The notes below the pieces were generated by a model. The model had not been told where the DNA came from. It ran no database searches and saw only the letters and a list, made by a program, of their open reading frames with translations. Below, piece after piece: positions 20,025 to 31,270 of a DNA stretch of 33,043 nucleotides. Positions within the stretch are counted from its first letter, which is position 1. Each line of letters opens with the position of its first letter. Made by a program: the position numbers and the translations under genes. Location: NCBI RefSeq assembly GCF_000485595.1, contig NW_014577214.1, forward strand, positions 250,918 through 283,960. Direction: 5' to 3'. The DNA comes from Priapulus caudatus (lineage: Eukaryota; Priapulida; Priapulimorpha; Priapulimorphida; Priapulidae).

Positions 20025-22220
20025 TATATAATTATGTAAACCACGGATATATATACCCTGTGAAAAAGTCCCTTAATACTAGCCAGCTATACGTTAGTTC
20101 CTATGTGTGTCTTGTGTGCTTGTCAACCGAACAAAACGCAGGAGAGCTGGTGATACTTTTGTTGATCTAAATCTTCTGGGACGATTTCAAAACCGATTTC
20201 ATGCTTTTGTGGAAGGTTGATTCATTGTGAAATAGTTGAATTTTCATTCAATGCCAAAGAAATGTATTAAGTAACAGGATGCGATGTGCAAGATTCGTGT
20301 TGTATTTCTCTGCACTCGGTATAACACTTTTCACTCGCACATTATTTGTATTGGTGAGTGTCGTATTGATTGCAGAATGATGAAACTAGTCCATTTATGC
20401 GCATATATAAGAAGAAAATATTTATTAGTGATAATTAAGTCTGAAGGATTAACCAATCAGCAACTGCATTCCATCACAACGCCGTTGTAAAGTTAAATAC
20501 CTGCTTTCCCAGCTACAACATTACATTAATATTATTATTACATATAGTGGTGATGATTTAAATCTATAAATGCGTTATATGTCTTGATACCAATGTAATT
20601 TATGAGGAACCTTGCCATAAGGAGGGCCCCTTGAGAGTAAAGTATAACCACTGAATTATAAACTAATGCGTTTGGGAAACAAAAATGTGTTATTGTTTGT
20701 GAGGGTAGGCTGTGATTTCATCTGTCCTTGCTCACATGTAGCAGCAGCTGTTGGTGTATGTTAGATGTACGTTTTTCAAATTTTCACCATCTATTTAATA
20801 GGTGTCAGTAAACATAGTTACACTATTCGACTATATATTCATCGCAACGCATACGGACACCGATTTTGGCTATTGATTGCCGCTTACCAGCACACTTAGA
20901 TCATAACATGTGTACGACTTCCCCCCAACCATAGTCGTTTTGTTGGCAAAAATTGCAATAGTGAAAAAAGAATTGTGAAAATCATCGTTAGCACCGACTA
21001 TGTGTGTGTGTTCATCTATTTTTAATAGTCAAACTTAGACTCTAGTCTACCTTGTGTTGATTTGTTTCACGGAATATTTATCGATGGTTGCGTGAATTCT
21101 TTCTGGTGTGTTGGTGTTGATGAACTTGTGCCTTTTAATATAGCAAACCTGTACAGAACTACACCACCGCAGGATATGAGAGTGAAAGTCAAAATCTGAG
21201 GGTAGATAGTAAATGATCACAGGAAATACTTACCCGCTCTTTAGATGGTAGATTTTTGAGTGAATTGATAGCAGCTGTTGTCATTTGCACACAGTGGTAT
21301 CAATTTTTATTTAGTGTAAGATGAAAAATTGTTATCAAGCTAGTATTAAATGATAATTTACAAGGAATAGTAGTATCAATGAAATGTAAGCTCACACTCG
21401 GCCTAACTGTCAGGTGTGACATGTATAAGTAAGTATACGTGCTGGTATAGTAACGTCGTAGTAACCTGCATGCAATGGTAGTAATAATGTATAGTCACAT
21501 ACGGGTGTGCAACCTCATGTCGTTCAAGTTATTCACAGTTCTTGTTCTCCGAAATTATGAACATCTCGACCGTGAATACCAGCCGTTCAATTTCTAAATA
21601 CTCTAGCAGATGCTTCTGTCTAATGTTAACGCTACGTTTGAATACCGTATCCGGCATAGTTGGTGTTATAAGGAAGCTACGGCTCTGCCTCAGAGCAGTG
21701 GTTGCGGTTGAAATGAATTGAGTCAAACTTTGTTATTTTTACTGTTCGTTTGTGAAGTAATTATGATAGTTTTATTTTATCACGTTAATGTAACTTTACA
21801 TTGTGTTATTCATGAAATCAACTAGGCATATTCACTTGCCGATTTGTCTAGCCTTTAATTATAAGTATATATAATATAAATTATATATAACAGTATTTAC
21901 ACAAATCCTCGTTTAGGTAAGTTTCTAATTTGAATGATGGATCATTAAGTTAGAAACAGTGATCAATATTTCGTTCCATGTATAATATATTTGTGTATGC
22001 ATTTGTTGACGATGATATTTGTGATATTCTTCCCCCCACCGTACGTTTGTGATACCAAAGTGACGCTAGTGCGCGATATAATTTTAACGCAGCTGTACGT
22101 GTAAAATCGCCGTTTATATAGTTTGTCTGTATGTGATCACGCGATGCATGTGTTTGGTATACAGCGATGTATTGGTCGCACTAGTAGAGGTATCGGTCTA
22201 CGCAGAGGCATCTAACAAGC
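20025..22220. other. Intergenic AT-rich DNA, no gene seen
   Basis: About 2.2 kb with only short chance open frames. An AT palindrome lies near 21866-21890. I see no exon with coding signal on either strand. Confidence 0.55.
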
Positions 22221-22439
22221 TGGAGCCCGTTGTCAGAAACAAAATTAGTCTTAACATTAGTCTTAGCATGAACCTTTTCTCTTAGACCGTCGACAGAAAC
22301 GCTGCGAAGTTACCTGAATGAAAAATCGTAGCAGATTTCCTCATAACGATACGAAACAAAGTGCTGTCGACGGTCTACGAGAAAATGTTAGTGTTAAGAC
22401 TAATGTTAAGACTAATTTTGTTTCTGACAATGGGCTCCA
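22221..22439. mobile_element. 219-bp foldback MITE
   Basis: The ends are TGGAGCCCGTTGTCAGAAAC and its near-complement ending GGGCTCCA. The arms extend through AAAATTAGTCTTAACATTAG, and an inner pair ACCGTCGAC/GTCGACGGT lies closer to the centre. The loop is under 100 bp and noncoding. No clear target duplication was seen. Confidence 0.88.
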
Positions 22440-23922
22440 CATTAATATATATATATAAATTTATTGTCAATATTCCACTTGCGTTTCATTTCTTGTTAAA
22501 CAGTGCGGTACAAAAAAGTTAATTGGTTTATCAGAGAATGCTAACCGAGCTAGCAATCATTAGCATGGTGCTCAACGTGCTAATTGGCATCTATTCACCG
22601 CTTTATTTCATCGACAAAACATGCTCCCGCGCCGCTAGTATAGGTGCGTTTCTGTGACACCCTGCATCGTTGCTGTGTCGTCGTCTAGACTACGGTTTTC
22701 TGTGTGTTTATGAAACGGATAACGCTCATGTACATGTGTCGAACGAAACGTGCAAGATGTGCAGCTATACGAGTATTCTTCCACATCCCCCCGTTCATCG
22801 CGTGTCAAAATAAAATAATTCAAATAAAATAAACAAAAATAATTTGTTTTATTGCGTATACGTTGTTAACTCGCCTGCTTTGTAGTGTTGTGGCGTTTTA
22901 TATCAGTATCTGTATCGAGAAATCTGCCACAAATTGGAATTTGTTCTGGCTACGACTCTGTATAAGCCCACATATTTTGCATAGAGCTTGTCAATTCGAT
23001 AGATTGGCAAAAAAACAGCGCTGAGCGGTTACATAACTGGTGTAATAGGACTCTACTCTGTATATTAATTTACAAACATACTTCGTATGTTCATTGGCAG
23101 TTTTACACTTAATTACTCTGTCGCCACTATTCTCTACGGACGATTCATTTCAGTTCAGTACGCGTCTTTGTTTCTCCCCCCAGCCTGCCTTAACTAGAGG
23201 TTATACCTCTTTTACTTAGGGTTTACTCCCGTATTTTTTTAGTTCTGTAATGGATGGCTCTATTTGCTGAATGCTCTATCTGATGGCTCTATTTGCTGCT
23301 ATTTGCTGAATGCAGAGAAGCCGTGTGTACCATTGTTCAAGTCGTTGGTCAAGTTAACTCGCAGTACTGCCAGTGGACTAACCCCCTACTGTAGTATTAC
23401 TGTGAAAGCAGCTGCGGGGCTTCAGGGTTACGGAAACGGAGATAGGCACCGCCCTATTCGCCTATGTTCCACATATGCGTGGGAAGGATTTAACTTTTAA
23501 CTTTTTAATGGAATGGCTTGCTTGGATATGAACGCATATGTTATAATCTCTCGACACTTTCTCTCCTCGCATTTTGTGGCTTGCCGACCTGAATCCTTCA
23601 GCAGCGCATGCTATATAGAGATATGTGACATCCGTGAACGCGTGAACAGGGGGGGGGGGGTGAGATGATAAGCTAGCCCAGCCGATCAGCAGCTAGGCCG
23701 CTCGTGTGTGACATTCACCGTGGCTGGTAGCACAGGCACTTGGAGCGTTTCAATAAAATATAATGCTAAATAAATACGAAATCTATTTCCTACCAAAGTC
23801 TTAATATCTATATAATGTTTCCCTACTCTCTTTCGCCTATTATTGCCGACAATTTCCTGTAAATGCCGTACGAATGTTCCTCTGCAACACACACATGTAC
23901 ACCGCGCGCACGCTGCCGCACA
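22440..23922. other. Intergenic DNA, no gene seen
   Basis: AT-rich with AATAAA-containing runs near 22808-22835 and a G-run at 23649-23660. The 78-codon frame at 23264-23500 is GC-richer and preceded by an acceptor-like CCCCCCAG (near 23183), but I recognise nothing in it. Confidence 0.5.
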
Positions 23923-23926
23923 CTGA

Positions 23927-23941
23927 CATACACACACACAC

Positions 23942-24015
<74 letters not shown>

Positions 24016-24056
24016 CACACACACACACACACACACACAACACACAAAACAAGACA
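23927..24056. repeat. Long (CA)n microsatellite
   Basis: About 130 bases of CA dinucleotides with a few interruptions, followed by a TA/ATT-rich stretch to 24126. All open frames across it are low-complexity artefacts. Confidence 0.97.
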
Positions 24057-24453
24057 CACACACGCATATATATATAATATTCACATATAATATTATTATA
24101 TATTATATTATATTACTATTATATATTATTCTTGTGGCTGTAGCCGTTACTGGCTCGCTCTTCGCCATCACGCTCCTTCCATATATTTATAATCTCGGAG
24201 TTCGCACTCCGGCTACGCGCGCCAGGTCCGCTCGAACCCGGATTGCTCTCCGCGCGCGGAGAAATTATAGGGTCCTAGCTGTCGCCCCCGTCCGCGTGCA
24301 TCTCCGGAACCGATACAGTGTTACCGCGATAGCTGTCGTTTCTTAGACCGCATATCTGAATATCGTAGCTCAACGCCGGTGATCGAGAAGGAGGAGTTTT
24401 AGTTTTCACCGTTACCTTTCCGACTCTGCGCGTAGATACTCACACACGCGGTG

Positions 24454-25535
24454 ATGCTTTTTTCGCAGTCGGTTGCATTGGTCGTCGTCGTCGCGTCGTT
24501 GCGATGGGGGCGACGCGCCGACAAGCAGGAGCCGAACTCCCGCTGCGCGGACTCGCGCACTACGTGCGACGATTTCACGAGAATTGCAGAACTGTACAGC
24601 TGCGATAGCGACCGTCCCGGCCAGGTTCCGATGCGGCTCGCCGCAAGGCTTGTCGCTCCTCTCGAGGCGGGAGCTGTCGCGCATGGCACGAGAACTAACA
24701 GCGCTGCTGCTTGCGGCGACGTTTATCCGCGTCCGCAGCGTATCATTTGCCGGAGGCGGTCCGCCCGGACGCTTCCACGAGCGCGCGGCATAGATGACCG
24801 TCGCTCCCATGGGTTCGACTAGTGATGAACGCGCTTCGCAGAAACAACGTTCGTCGACAGGTCGACTTTGCGGACTGAGAGCGGTATGGCTAGGGTTCAC
24901 GACGCAGTTGGGCGACCGACGCGACGTTCTGCGTCGGATCAGCGACGGAAGGAGCGGCGTTAGACGCTGACCTCGGTACGCGATCGCGGACGAGCACAAG
25001 AGGACGCGACTCGCGGGCCTTGCTTTCGAAGTCGACATCTGAGTACGAGGCGACGGAAATGAGGTTGGGCGCGCACAATCGGCGCGTCGAGCGACTTGCT
25101 GCTTAGAAGACGACGTGTCGGACGACGACGCCGAGACAGCAGTGTGACGAATGCGACGGAGGGATGGCCGACGGAAAGCAAACATACGACGGGCGTTGCG
25201 TTGCATGCCATCAAGCGGCGGCGGATCCGATCAGCTGCGAGTGCGGTCGCAACGCAACTGCTTAGCTGACCGAAATCAGGCCCGACGCGACCGACACGAG
25301 CGCATCTTTCGGGCTCGCTCGCGCGCGCAGCGCGTCGCTAGAGCGTCGCCGTATGCGATGTGGATCGAGACGTTCTGGGCCGGCCAGAGTAAACGGCCAT
25401 GCTCGGATGCGAGTGCCTGGTCATTCGAAACGGATTTTCGAGGAGCGGCCTGCTTGAAAACGGAAATGAATTTCGCGAATACGTCGGCTGGACACGCGTA
25501 ACCGAGTTGAGTGCGACTGCAGGGCAAGCACTTAG
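24454..25535 (+). pseudogene. First exon of C1q-domain protein, copy 1, frame disrupted
   Basis: It begins ATG CTT TTT TCG CAG and ends CACTTAG before a GTACCC donor, matching the intact exon at 31443-32442 from end to end. It is 1082 nt against 1000, a net excess of about 82 bases spread as 1-2-base insertions, so no frame stays open. Parts of the expected protein appear in different frames. The insertion-dominated pattern looks more like uncorrected long-read sequence than natural decay. Either this is a true pseudo-exon, or it is a functional exon badly read. The splice phase of its end (phase 1) still fits the downstream C1q exons. Confidence 0.75.
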
Positions 25536-25544
25536 GTACCCCAA

Positions 25545-26035
25545 ATAATACTCGACTAATTAAGGTTACTAATTACTTAGTATAACTAATATTAAGACTT
25601 CTGAACTATAGGCCTACTATATACAATTTAAGCTTAAGGCATTAATTACTAATTATAACTAGTATAATGGCCTTCTAATATTACTATTACATTAATTAAG
25701 GCTATAAAAAACTTATGCTTAATGATATTATATAAGGCTTACTAATATACTAATATAACTAATATAAGGCTTACTAATATACTAATATAACTAATATAAG
25801 GCTTACTAATATACTAATATAAATAATATAAGGCTTACTAATATACTAATATAAATAATATGGCTTACTAATATAACTAATATAAAGCTTACCAATATAC
25901 TAATATAACTAAAATAAGGCTTACTAATATACAAATATAACTAATAAGACTTACTCATATACTAATATAACAAACAAGGCATACGAATATAACTAATAAC
26001 TAATAACTCAACTAATAAATTATAAGGTCATTTAC
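25545..26035 (+). repeat. 32-bp minisatellite in C1q intron, copy 1
   Basis: The unit AAGGCTTACTAATATACTAA plus TATAACTAATAT recurs with a 32-bp period (25734, 25766, 25798 and onward), degenerating outward. Each unit carries TACTAAT motifs resembling splicing branch points. The array fills the intron between the donor at 25536 and the AG at 26175-26176. Confidence 0.93.
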
Positions 26036-26176
26036 AGGCTGCGTATGCGCGTATATAACAAAACAGTATGGCTGTTACTAGGCAAACGCGCAATCTTGAA
26101 AGTAGGTAAATTTTCTAGGGTATAATGACTCCGTCAGGGAATATTCGTAAACCATTAACCATATGTTCTGTTTCAG

Positions 26177-26321
26177 GAGAGTTGTTTGCATTCTCTGCCA
26201 GGGTAGGTGCCGGAGTTCCCCTATCCAACGATGGCACATTCGTTTTCAACGAGCCGACGATCGGCCAGGTTGACAGCTACGATACCGTCTCTGGCTACTT
26301 CACAGCTCCAGTTAATGGACG
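26177..26321 (+). CDS. C1q-domain exon 2 (N-terminal half of C1q domain)
   Basis: It encodes GELFAFSARVGAGVPLSNDG, TFVFNEPTIGQVDSYDTVSG and YFTAPVNG. AFSAR, VVF/FVFN, YD--TG-YFTAPV-G are signature positions of the globular C1q/TNF-like fold. The acceptor TTTCAG starts in phase 1, exactly matching the phase-1 donor of the coiled-coil exon. The donor is GTATGA and the end is phase 2. Confidence 0.95.
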
Positions 26322-26577
26322 GTATGAAATCAATATATTTAGAGTTTTTACACACTTTTTTCGAGCTCAACGTGAACCAACTATATCCAGTGTGGTTGTA
26401 CGTAGAATAAGTGTTTTCACAAATACAAAAAAAGCGCAATGTCTTATCTAGTGGCGTAGCGGAAGTCGTGTCCGTTTCCAATTGGTGACCTACATTCTTG
26501 CCCATCCCTTCCGCACACAAAACATTATTGCCTGCGAACATTATTATATTATAAGATTCGATAATATTTCTTTGCAG

Positions 26578-26824
26578 TTACTTCTTCTATGTGGCCCTCG
26601 TGTGTGCGAACGGAGCGCCGAACGTAGCGGAAATGTTGCTGCGCGGTGACGTACGGGTCGCCTCCATCCATCTGTCCAGTGTCGGATCTCGGACGGCAGG
26701 CAACGCTGGCGCTCTGGTCTCCATGAGGAAAGGACACGATATACGGATCAGACTCGTCGATCCAACTGTCTCGTGCGACCCTTTCACGTCTTCATTTACA
26801 GGCTATTTGTTGCCGCTCATATAG
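26578..26824 (+). CDS. C1q-domain exon 3 (C-terminal half, stop)
   Basis: It completes the domain with YFFYVALVCANG, VAEMLLRGDVRVAS, GNAGALVSMRKGHDIRIRL and FTSSFTGYLLPLI, then TAG at 26822-26824. The Y-F-F-x-V, L-x-x-G-D-x-I/V-x-V/I-R and F-S/T-G-x-L-L positions fit the family. C1q domains trimerise and, in soluble invertebrate proteins, often act as pattern-recognition lectins (family knowledge). Joined to the intact exon type at 31443-32442, the protein would have about 463 residues: signal peptide, long coiled coil and C-terminal C1q. Two Cys lie in this exon. The specific ligand is unknown. Confidence 0.95.
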
Positions 26825-27281
26825 GCGTTCGATATACGATCACTACATCTTGATTTGCGTCATGTATGCTATATATACGTATGCGATAGTACTTCAATTA
26901 TCGTGTATTAATGTAAACAATGACGTCACGGTAGAATTGTTATGTATGTTATATAGCATTGTAATAATTACACTGCAGGCAAACTTAGTTTATACGAAAA
27001 CGTAAACTGTCCGCGTACTGTGGAAATAGGCCTATTAATTTGAAGAAAAAAATGTACAACCTAAAATTAGATTCCTGATATGTTCGCGTTTAGATAGAAC
27101 GAAAATTTACTTATCACATCATCCGTTAACAGTTTATCACATATATCAGAATATAAACTCCAAATGCTAGAGCTATCAACTGAAAACAGTTTTTCGTATC
27201 ATTATTGAAAGATTGGATTAATAAATTGAACACATTTACCACAAAAACTTCAATGACAATGATTTTGCCATTACGTACACA
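26825..27281 (+). other. C1q gene 3' UTR and spacer
   Basis: AT-rich noncoding sequence between the stop codon and the satellite array. It contains the only clear AATAAA of the region (27220-27225). Confidence 0.6.
27220..27225 (+). promoter_or_regulatory. Candidate polyadenylation signal AATAAA
   Basis: AATAAA lies 396 bases after the C1q stop codon and about 57 bases before the satellite array starts. Confidence 0.45.
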
Positions 27282-29272
27282 GGGCGTGATGCTGCGATCA
27301 AAGTGAATGTTATAGCTCGGATTTTACCAAGCACACGCGCTGTCGGCCCGCCTGGCTCCACTTTGAACGTATGAAAACGGCCGAAGAATATTCACTTGGC
27401 AGTCAACGGTGACCGACGCACCAGTACCATCTACCTCTACATTAATATAGGCATAGCGGGGAGCCCAGGGCGTGATGCTGCGAGCAAAGTGAATATAGAT
27501 ATAGTATTTTACTAAGCACACGCGCTGCCGGCCCGTCTGGCTCCACTTTAAACGTATAAAACGGCCGAGGAAAATTCTCTTGGCAGGCAACGGTAACCGA
27601 CGCACGAGCGCCATCTACCTTTACAATAATATAGACATAGCGGGGAACCCAGGGCGTGATGCTGCGAGCAAAGTGAATATTATAGATATAGTATTTACTA
27701 AGCACACGCGCTGTCGGCCCGTCTGGCTCCACTTTGAACGTAAAACGGCCGAGGAAAATTCTCTTGGCAGGCAACGGTAACCGACGCACGAGCGCCATCT
27801 ACCTCTACAATAATATAGACATAGCGGGGAACCCAGGGCGTGATGCTGCGAGCAAAGTGAATATTATAGATAGTATTTTATTAAGCACACGTGCTGTCAG
27901 CCTGCCCGGCTTCAGTTTAAACGTATAAGAACGGCCGAAGAATATTATCTTGGCAGTCAACGGCGACCGACGTCGCAGTGCTATTTACCCATACATTAGC
28001 ATAGCTGGGGATCGTGGCGCGATGCTGCGAGCGAAGTGAAGCAAGTAGATCAGATTTTACCATGCACACGGTGCTGTCAGACTGCCCGGCTCCACTTTGA
28101 ACCTATAAAAACGGCCGAAAAATAATATCTTGGCAGTCAACGGCGACCGACGTCGCAGCGCCGTTTGCCCATACATTAGCATGCATAGCTGGGAATCGTG
28201 GCGCGATGCTGCGAACGAAGTGAAGCATGTAGATTAGATTTTACCATGCACACGTGCTGTCAGCATGCCCGGCTCCACTTTGAACGTATAAGAACGGCCG
28301 AAGAATATTATCTTGGCAGTCAACGGCGACCGACGTCGCAGCTCCATTTGCCCATACATTAGCATAGCTGGGAATCGTGGTGCGATGCTGCGAGCGAAGT
28401 GAAGCATGCAGATAAGATTTTATGATGTACACGTGCTGCCAGCCTACCCAGCTCCAGTTTGAACGTATAATAACGGCCGAAGAATATTATCTTGGCAGTC
28501 AACGGCGACCGATGTCGCAGCGCCATTTGCCCATACATTAGCATAGCTGGGGATCGTGGCGCGATGCTGCGAGCAAAGTGAAGCATGTAGATTAGATTTT
28601 ACCATGCACACGTGCTGTCAGCCTGCCCGGCTTTACTTTGAACGTATAAGAACGGCTGAAGAATATTATCTTGGCAGTCAACGGCCCCGACGTCGCAGTG
28701 CTATTTACCCATACATTAGCATAGCTGCGAATAGTGGCGCGATGCTGCGAGCGAAGTGAAGCATGTAGATCAGATTTTACCATGCACACGTGCTGTCAGC
28801 CTGCCCGGCTCCAGTTTGAACGTATAAGAACGGCCGAAGAATATTATCTTGGTAGTCAACGGCGACAGACGTCGCAGTTCCATTTGCCCATACATTAGCA
28901 TAGCTGGGAATCGTGGCGCGATGCTGCGAGCGAAGTGAAGCATATACATCAGATTTTACCATGCACACGTGCTGTCAGCCTGCCCGGCTCCAGTTTGAAC
29001 GTATAAGAACGGCCAAAGAATATCATCTTGGCAGTCAACGGCGACCGACGTCGCAGCGCCATTTGCCCATATGCCATCGCCATTTGCATAGCTGGGAATC
29101 GTGGCGCGATGCTGCGAGCGAAGTGAAGCATGTAGATCAGATTTTACCATGCACACGTGCTGTCAGCCTGCCCGGCTCCAGTTTGAACGTATAAGAACGG
29201 CCAAAGAATATCATCTTGGCAGTCAACGGCGACCGACGTCGCAGCGCCATTTGCCCATACTAGCATAGCTGC
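27282..29272. repeat. Tandem satellite, about 11 units of 179-186 bp
   Basis: The anchor GATGCTGCGA occurs at 27288, 27474, 27658, 27842, 28021, 28205, 28384, 28563, 28741, 28920 and 29108, giving spacings of 186, 184, 184, 179, 184, 179, 179, 178, 179 and 188. Early units carry GGGCGTGATG, GGCAGGCAACGGTAACCG and CGCACGAG; later ones carry GGCGCGATG, GGCAGTCAACGGCGACCG and GTCGCAG. The 27842 unit begins as the first type and ends as the second. Unit 10 has a 10-bp internal duplication (GCCAT...GCCAT). Minus-strand open frames of about 63 codons recur but look unselected. Confidence 0.97.
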
Positions 29273-30582
29273 AGGCCTTATATACGCCACCGGACGAGTC
29301 CTCATAAGTATACATGCTATAACAATTTTTTCACATGTACCTGACAACAGATCGATCGCTCACAGCGTATAAAAGTGATGATAAAATTTATTATTATTAT
29401 TATTATTTTTGTTATTATTGTACTCGCAATTACAATAATTAAAGGAAAACGCTGTAGCAAAATACTGTACACAATCAATTGATATTACATTTAATATAAA
29501 GTTTATTACATAGATTTACACAAAAACAATACCTTCAAACTTACACGTCGAATCAGCAATGAGTCTACGTAGCACACACGCTCAATCTGTGGAATTAAGT
29601 GATAAATGCCGCGCATAGCTTTAGCTGTTTCAAAAACAGACGTGATTACGTGAAGATAATTAATACTGTTTAGCTTCAGACCGTTGTCCATTAATCTCAT
29701 ATCAAAACCTACAGCGAAATTACATCGGCTATGTGTGAAAGCCAGATCTCTTCGTTCAAATGCTTGCCATCTCAATACAGCTCTGTGTTCTCATTATTGC
29801 TTGGAAAAATTATATAAAAGATTATGCTGATTTTTTTATTTAATTTACGCAAATGTGTTGATTGTATCTGGTCGAGTTGATTAAGGCGCACTATAATACA
29901 TCTACTACAAAAGAATCGACAAGACAAATAAAACATCCCGGGTTATGATCAAATTTTCAGCGAAAACAAAAACAGAATCGTCAAAAAATTGAGTCATTCG
30001 CCTGCAGGTGTTTACAGGTATCCGTAGCGAATCAGCGCTGCGATGGAGTCGTTAGACAAACTTCGCTTAGCTACGAAGTGCCAGGAACCCGACAATGTGG
30101 CGTGAGCGCATGTAAAACACGCCTTAGCTCGTATATGCTGACATCGTAACATTATCCAAGGCCTCGTGGTTATCTTGCTCCGACGGATATGCTAATCATA
30201 TGACAATGAGAGATGTCACTAATTGAAATAAATGCTCCTATGCGATGGTTGTTTTGCTATTTGCGAATGAGGAGGTGGCAGGTGCTGTGCCGTCTTGATT
30301 GTCTGCGTCCGTGCTCGCTACATCTGGGGTGTCGGGTTCTGTAATGAACAGCGGCAATTTCAGTCAATTGATTTTATCAATCAAATCTACGTTAATTCGA
30401 GGAAATTACGCGCTGAGCTTACAGCTTTCTGGCTATCGGCTTACCCGATTGTCGGCTTACACGCTTGCTCATGTGTTTGTCAGATTATTAGCTGCCTGAA
30501 CTGTCTGGTTTACCGCTTTCCCATCATCTTTAGCGTTTTCGCTTTGCTTTATAACCTACCTGTATGTCTGCGGGCGCATCTG
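29273..30582 (-). other. Spacer and probable 3' UTR of the minus-strand membrane-protein gene
   Basis: AT-rich, with an (ATT)n run near 29388-29408. Minus-strand AATAAA signals occur at 29835-29840 and 29502-29507. An 89-codon minus-strand frame at 29506-29775 has mixed composition but no recognisable domain and no splice support; it is a weak candidate at best. Confidence 0.45.
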
Positions 30583-31073
30583 CTACATACATACATGTAG
30601 GTCACTCTGCCGCTTGCCCGTTTTCCCGAGACGGTCACGAAATAATTTTTTAAACATTTTAGTATTCATCAAAAGCTCACCGGCCTCGGGGCTTGACTCG
30701 CCCTTGAGGTTGAGGCTGTCCATAGAGATGTTGAAGTAACGACTCTCTCTCATCTCCTTCACCTCACCGAATGCGGCCGCGTCGCTATACTTCACCTTTG
30801 GATCGGATATGCCGCTGTCGCGCAACGTCTTTTTCTTCGCGCCCGCCGACCCGCCGCCACCCCGCATCGTCACGAATGAACCCGTCTGCTGTTTCCGCTT
30901 CCGGAGCACAAGGAAGCAGACGCAGAGTAGGAGAAGGAGCAGCGAGAGCAGGGCGGCGATGATGGCCCACACCCAGGCCGGCGTGTCGTCAGCGTCGTCG
31001 TCCGTCGTAGAGCCGTTGCCGAGCTCTGATTGGTCGCCACCCACGGCTCCGTCTCTGCTCGTCGTGCTGCCTT
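30583..31073 (-). CDS. Last exon of an unrecognised type I membrane protein
   Basis: Reading leftward from an AG acceptor at 31075-31074, the exon encodes an acidic, Ser/Thr/Gly-rich stalk (GNGSTTDDDADDTPAW), a transmembrane helix (VWAIIAALLSLLLLLLCVCF), a stop-transfer LRKRK, and a cytosolic tail of about 95 residues ending in TAG at 30583-30585. The tail has a Gly-rich patch, DSGISDPKVKYSDAAAF, RYFNISMDSLNL and a basic FKKLFRDRLGKTGKR. GC content and codon structure are clearly coding-like and unlike the flanks. I do not recognise the family. There is no in-frame ATG before the helix, so upstream exons must exist on the minus strand beyond 31073, meaning its intron spans the C1q gene copy 2. 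Confidence 0.85.
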
Positions 31074-31085
31074 CTATGTGTACAC

Positions 31086-31086
31086 A

Positions 31087-31130
<44 letters not shown>
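31086..31130. repeat. (TA)n microsatellite
   Basis: A TA run lies between the minus-strand exon's acceptor (13 bases away) and the start of segmental duplication copy 2. Confidence 0.95.
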
Positions 31131-31133
<3 letters not shown>

Positions 31134-31255
31134 GTGGCTGGTAGCGTTACTGGCTCGCTCTCGCACATCCGCTCCTCCACATAATATTATAATCTCGGAG
31201 TTGCACTACCGGCTACAGCCGCGGTCCGCTCGAACCCGGATGCTCTCCCGCGCGA

Positions 31256-31270
31256 GAGAATATATAGGGC
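31256..31270 (+). promoter_or_regulatory. Candidate TATA box for C1q gene copy 2
   Basis: AATATATAGGG about 180 bases before the ATG. No ATG occurs between 31300 and the start codon at 31443, so the predicted 5' UTR is free of upstream starts. In copy 1 the equivalent site (near 24262) reads AAATTATAGGG. Confidence 0.45.

Larger units (their letters stand above)
24127..26067 (+). repeat. Segmental duplication, copy 1
   Basis: This block is co-linear with 31133-33023 at an offset of about 7.0 kb. Homology begins sharply where the AT/TA microsatellite ends (TGTGGCTG...GTTACTGGCTCGCTC) and runs through promoter, first coding exon and minisatellite intron. From 24127 to about 25700 it differs from copy 2 mainly by single-base insertions. 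Confidence 0.92.

Noticed and set aside
23686-24084. Cys/Val-rich and His/Thr-rich open frames
   Set aside because: They are translations of the (CA)n microsatellite.
24412-25206. 264-codon minus-strand open frame
   Set aside because: It is antisense to the noisy copy of the coiled-coil exon, is GC-driven, and is not open in the clean copy 2.
27282-29272. CRISPR-like array
   Set aside because: The whole unit repeats with no unique spacers, unit length is 179-186 bp, and the context is eukaryotic; it is a satellite.
29506-29775. 89-codon minus-strand open frame
   Set aside because: Mixed composition makes it tempting, but no domain, no splice or start context; it lies downstream of the membrane-protein stop, so probably 3' UTR or chance.
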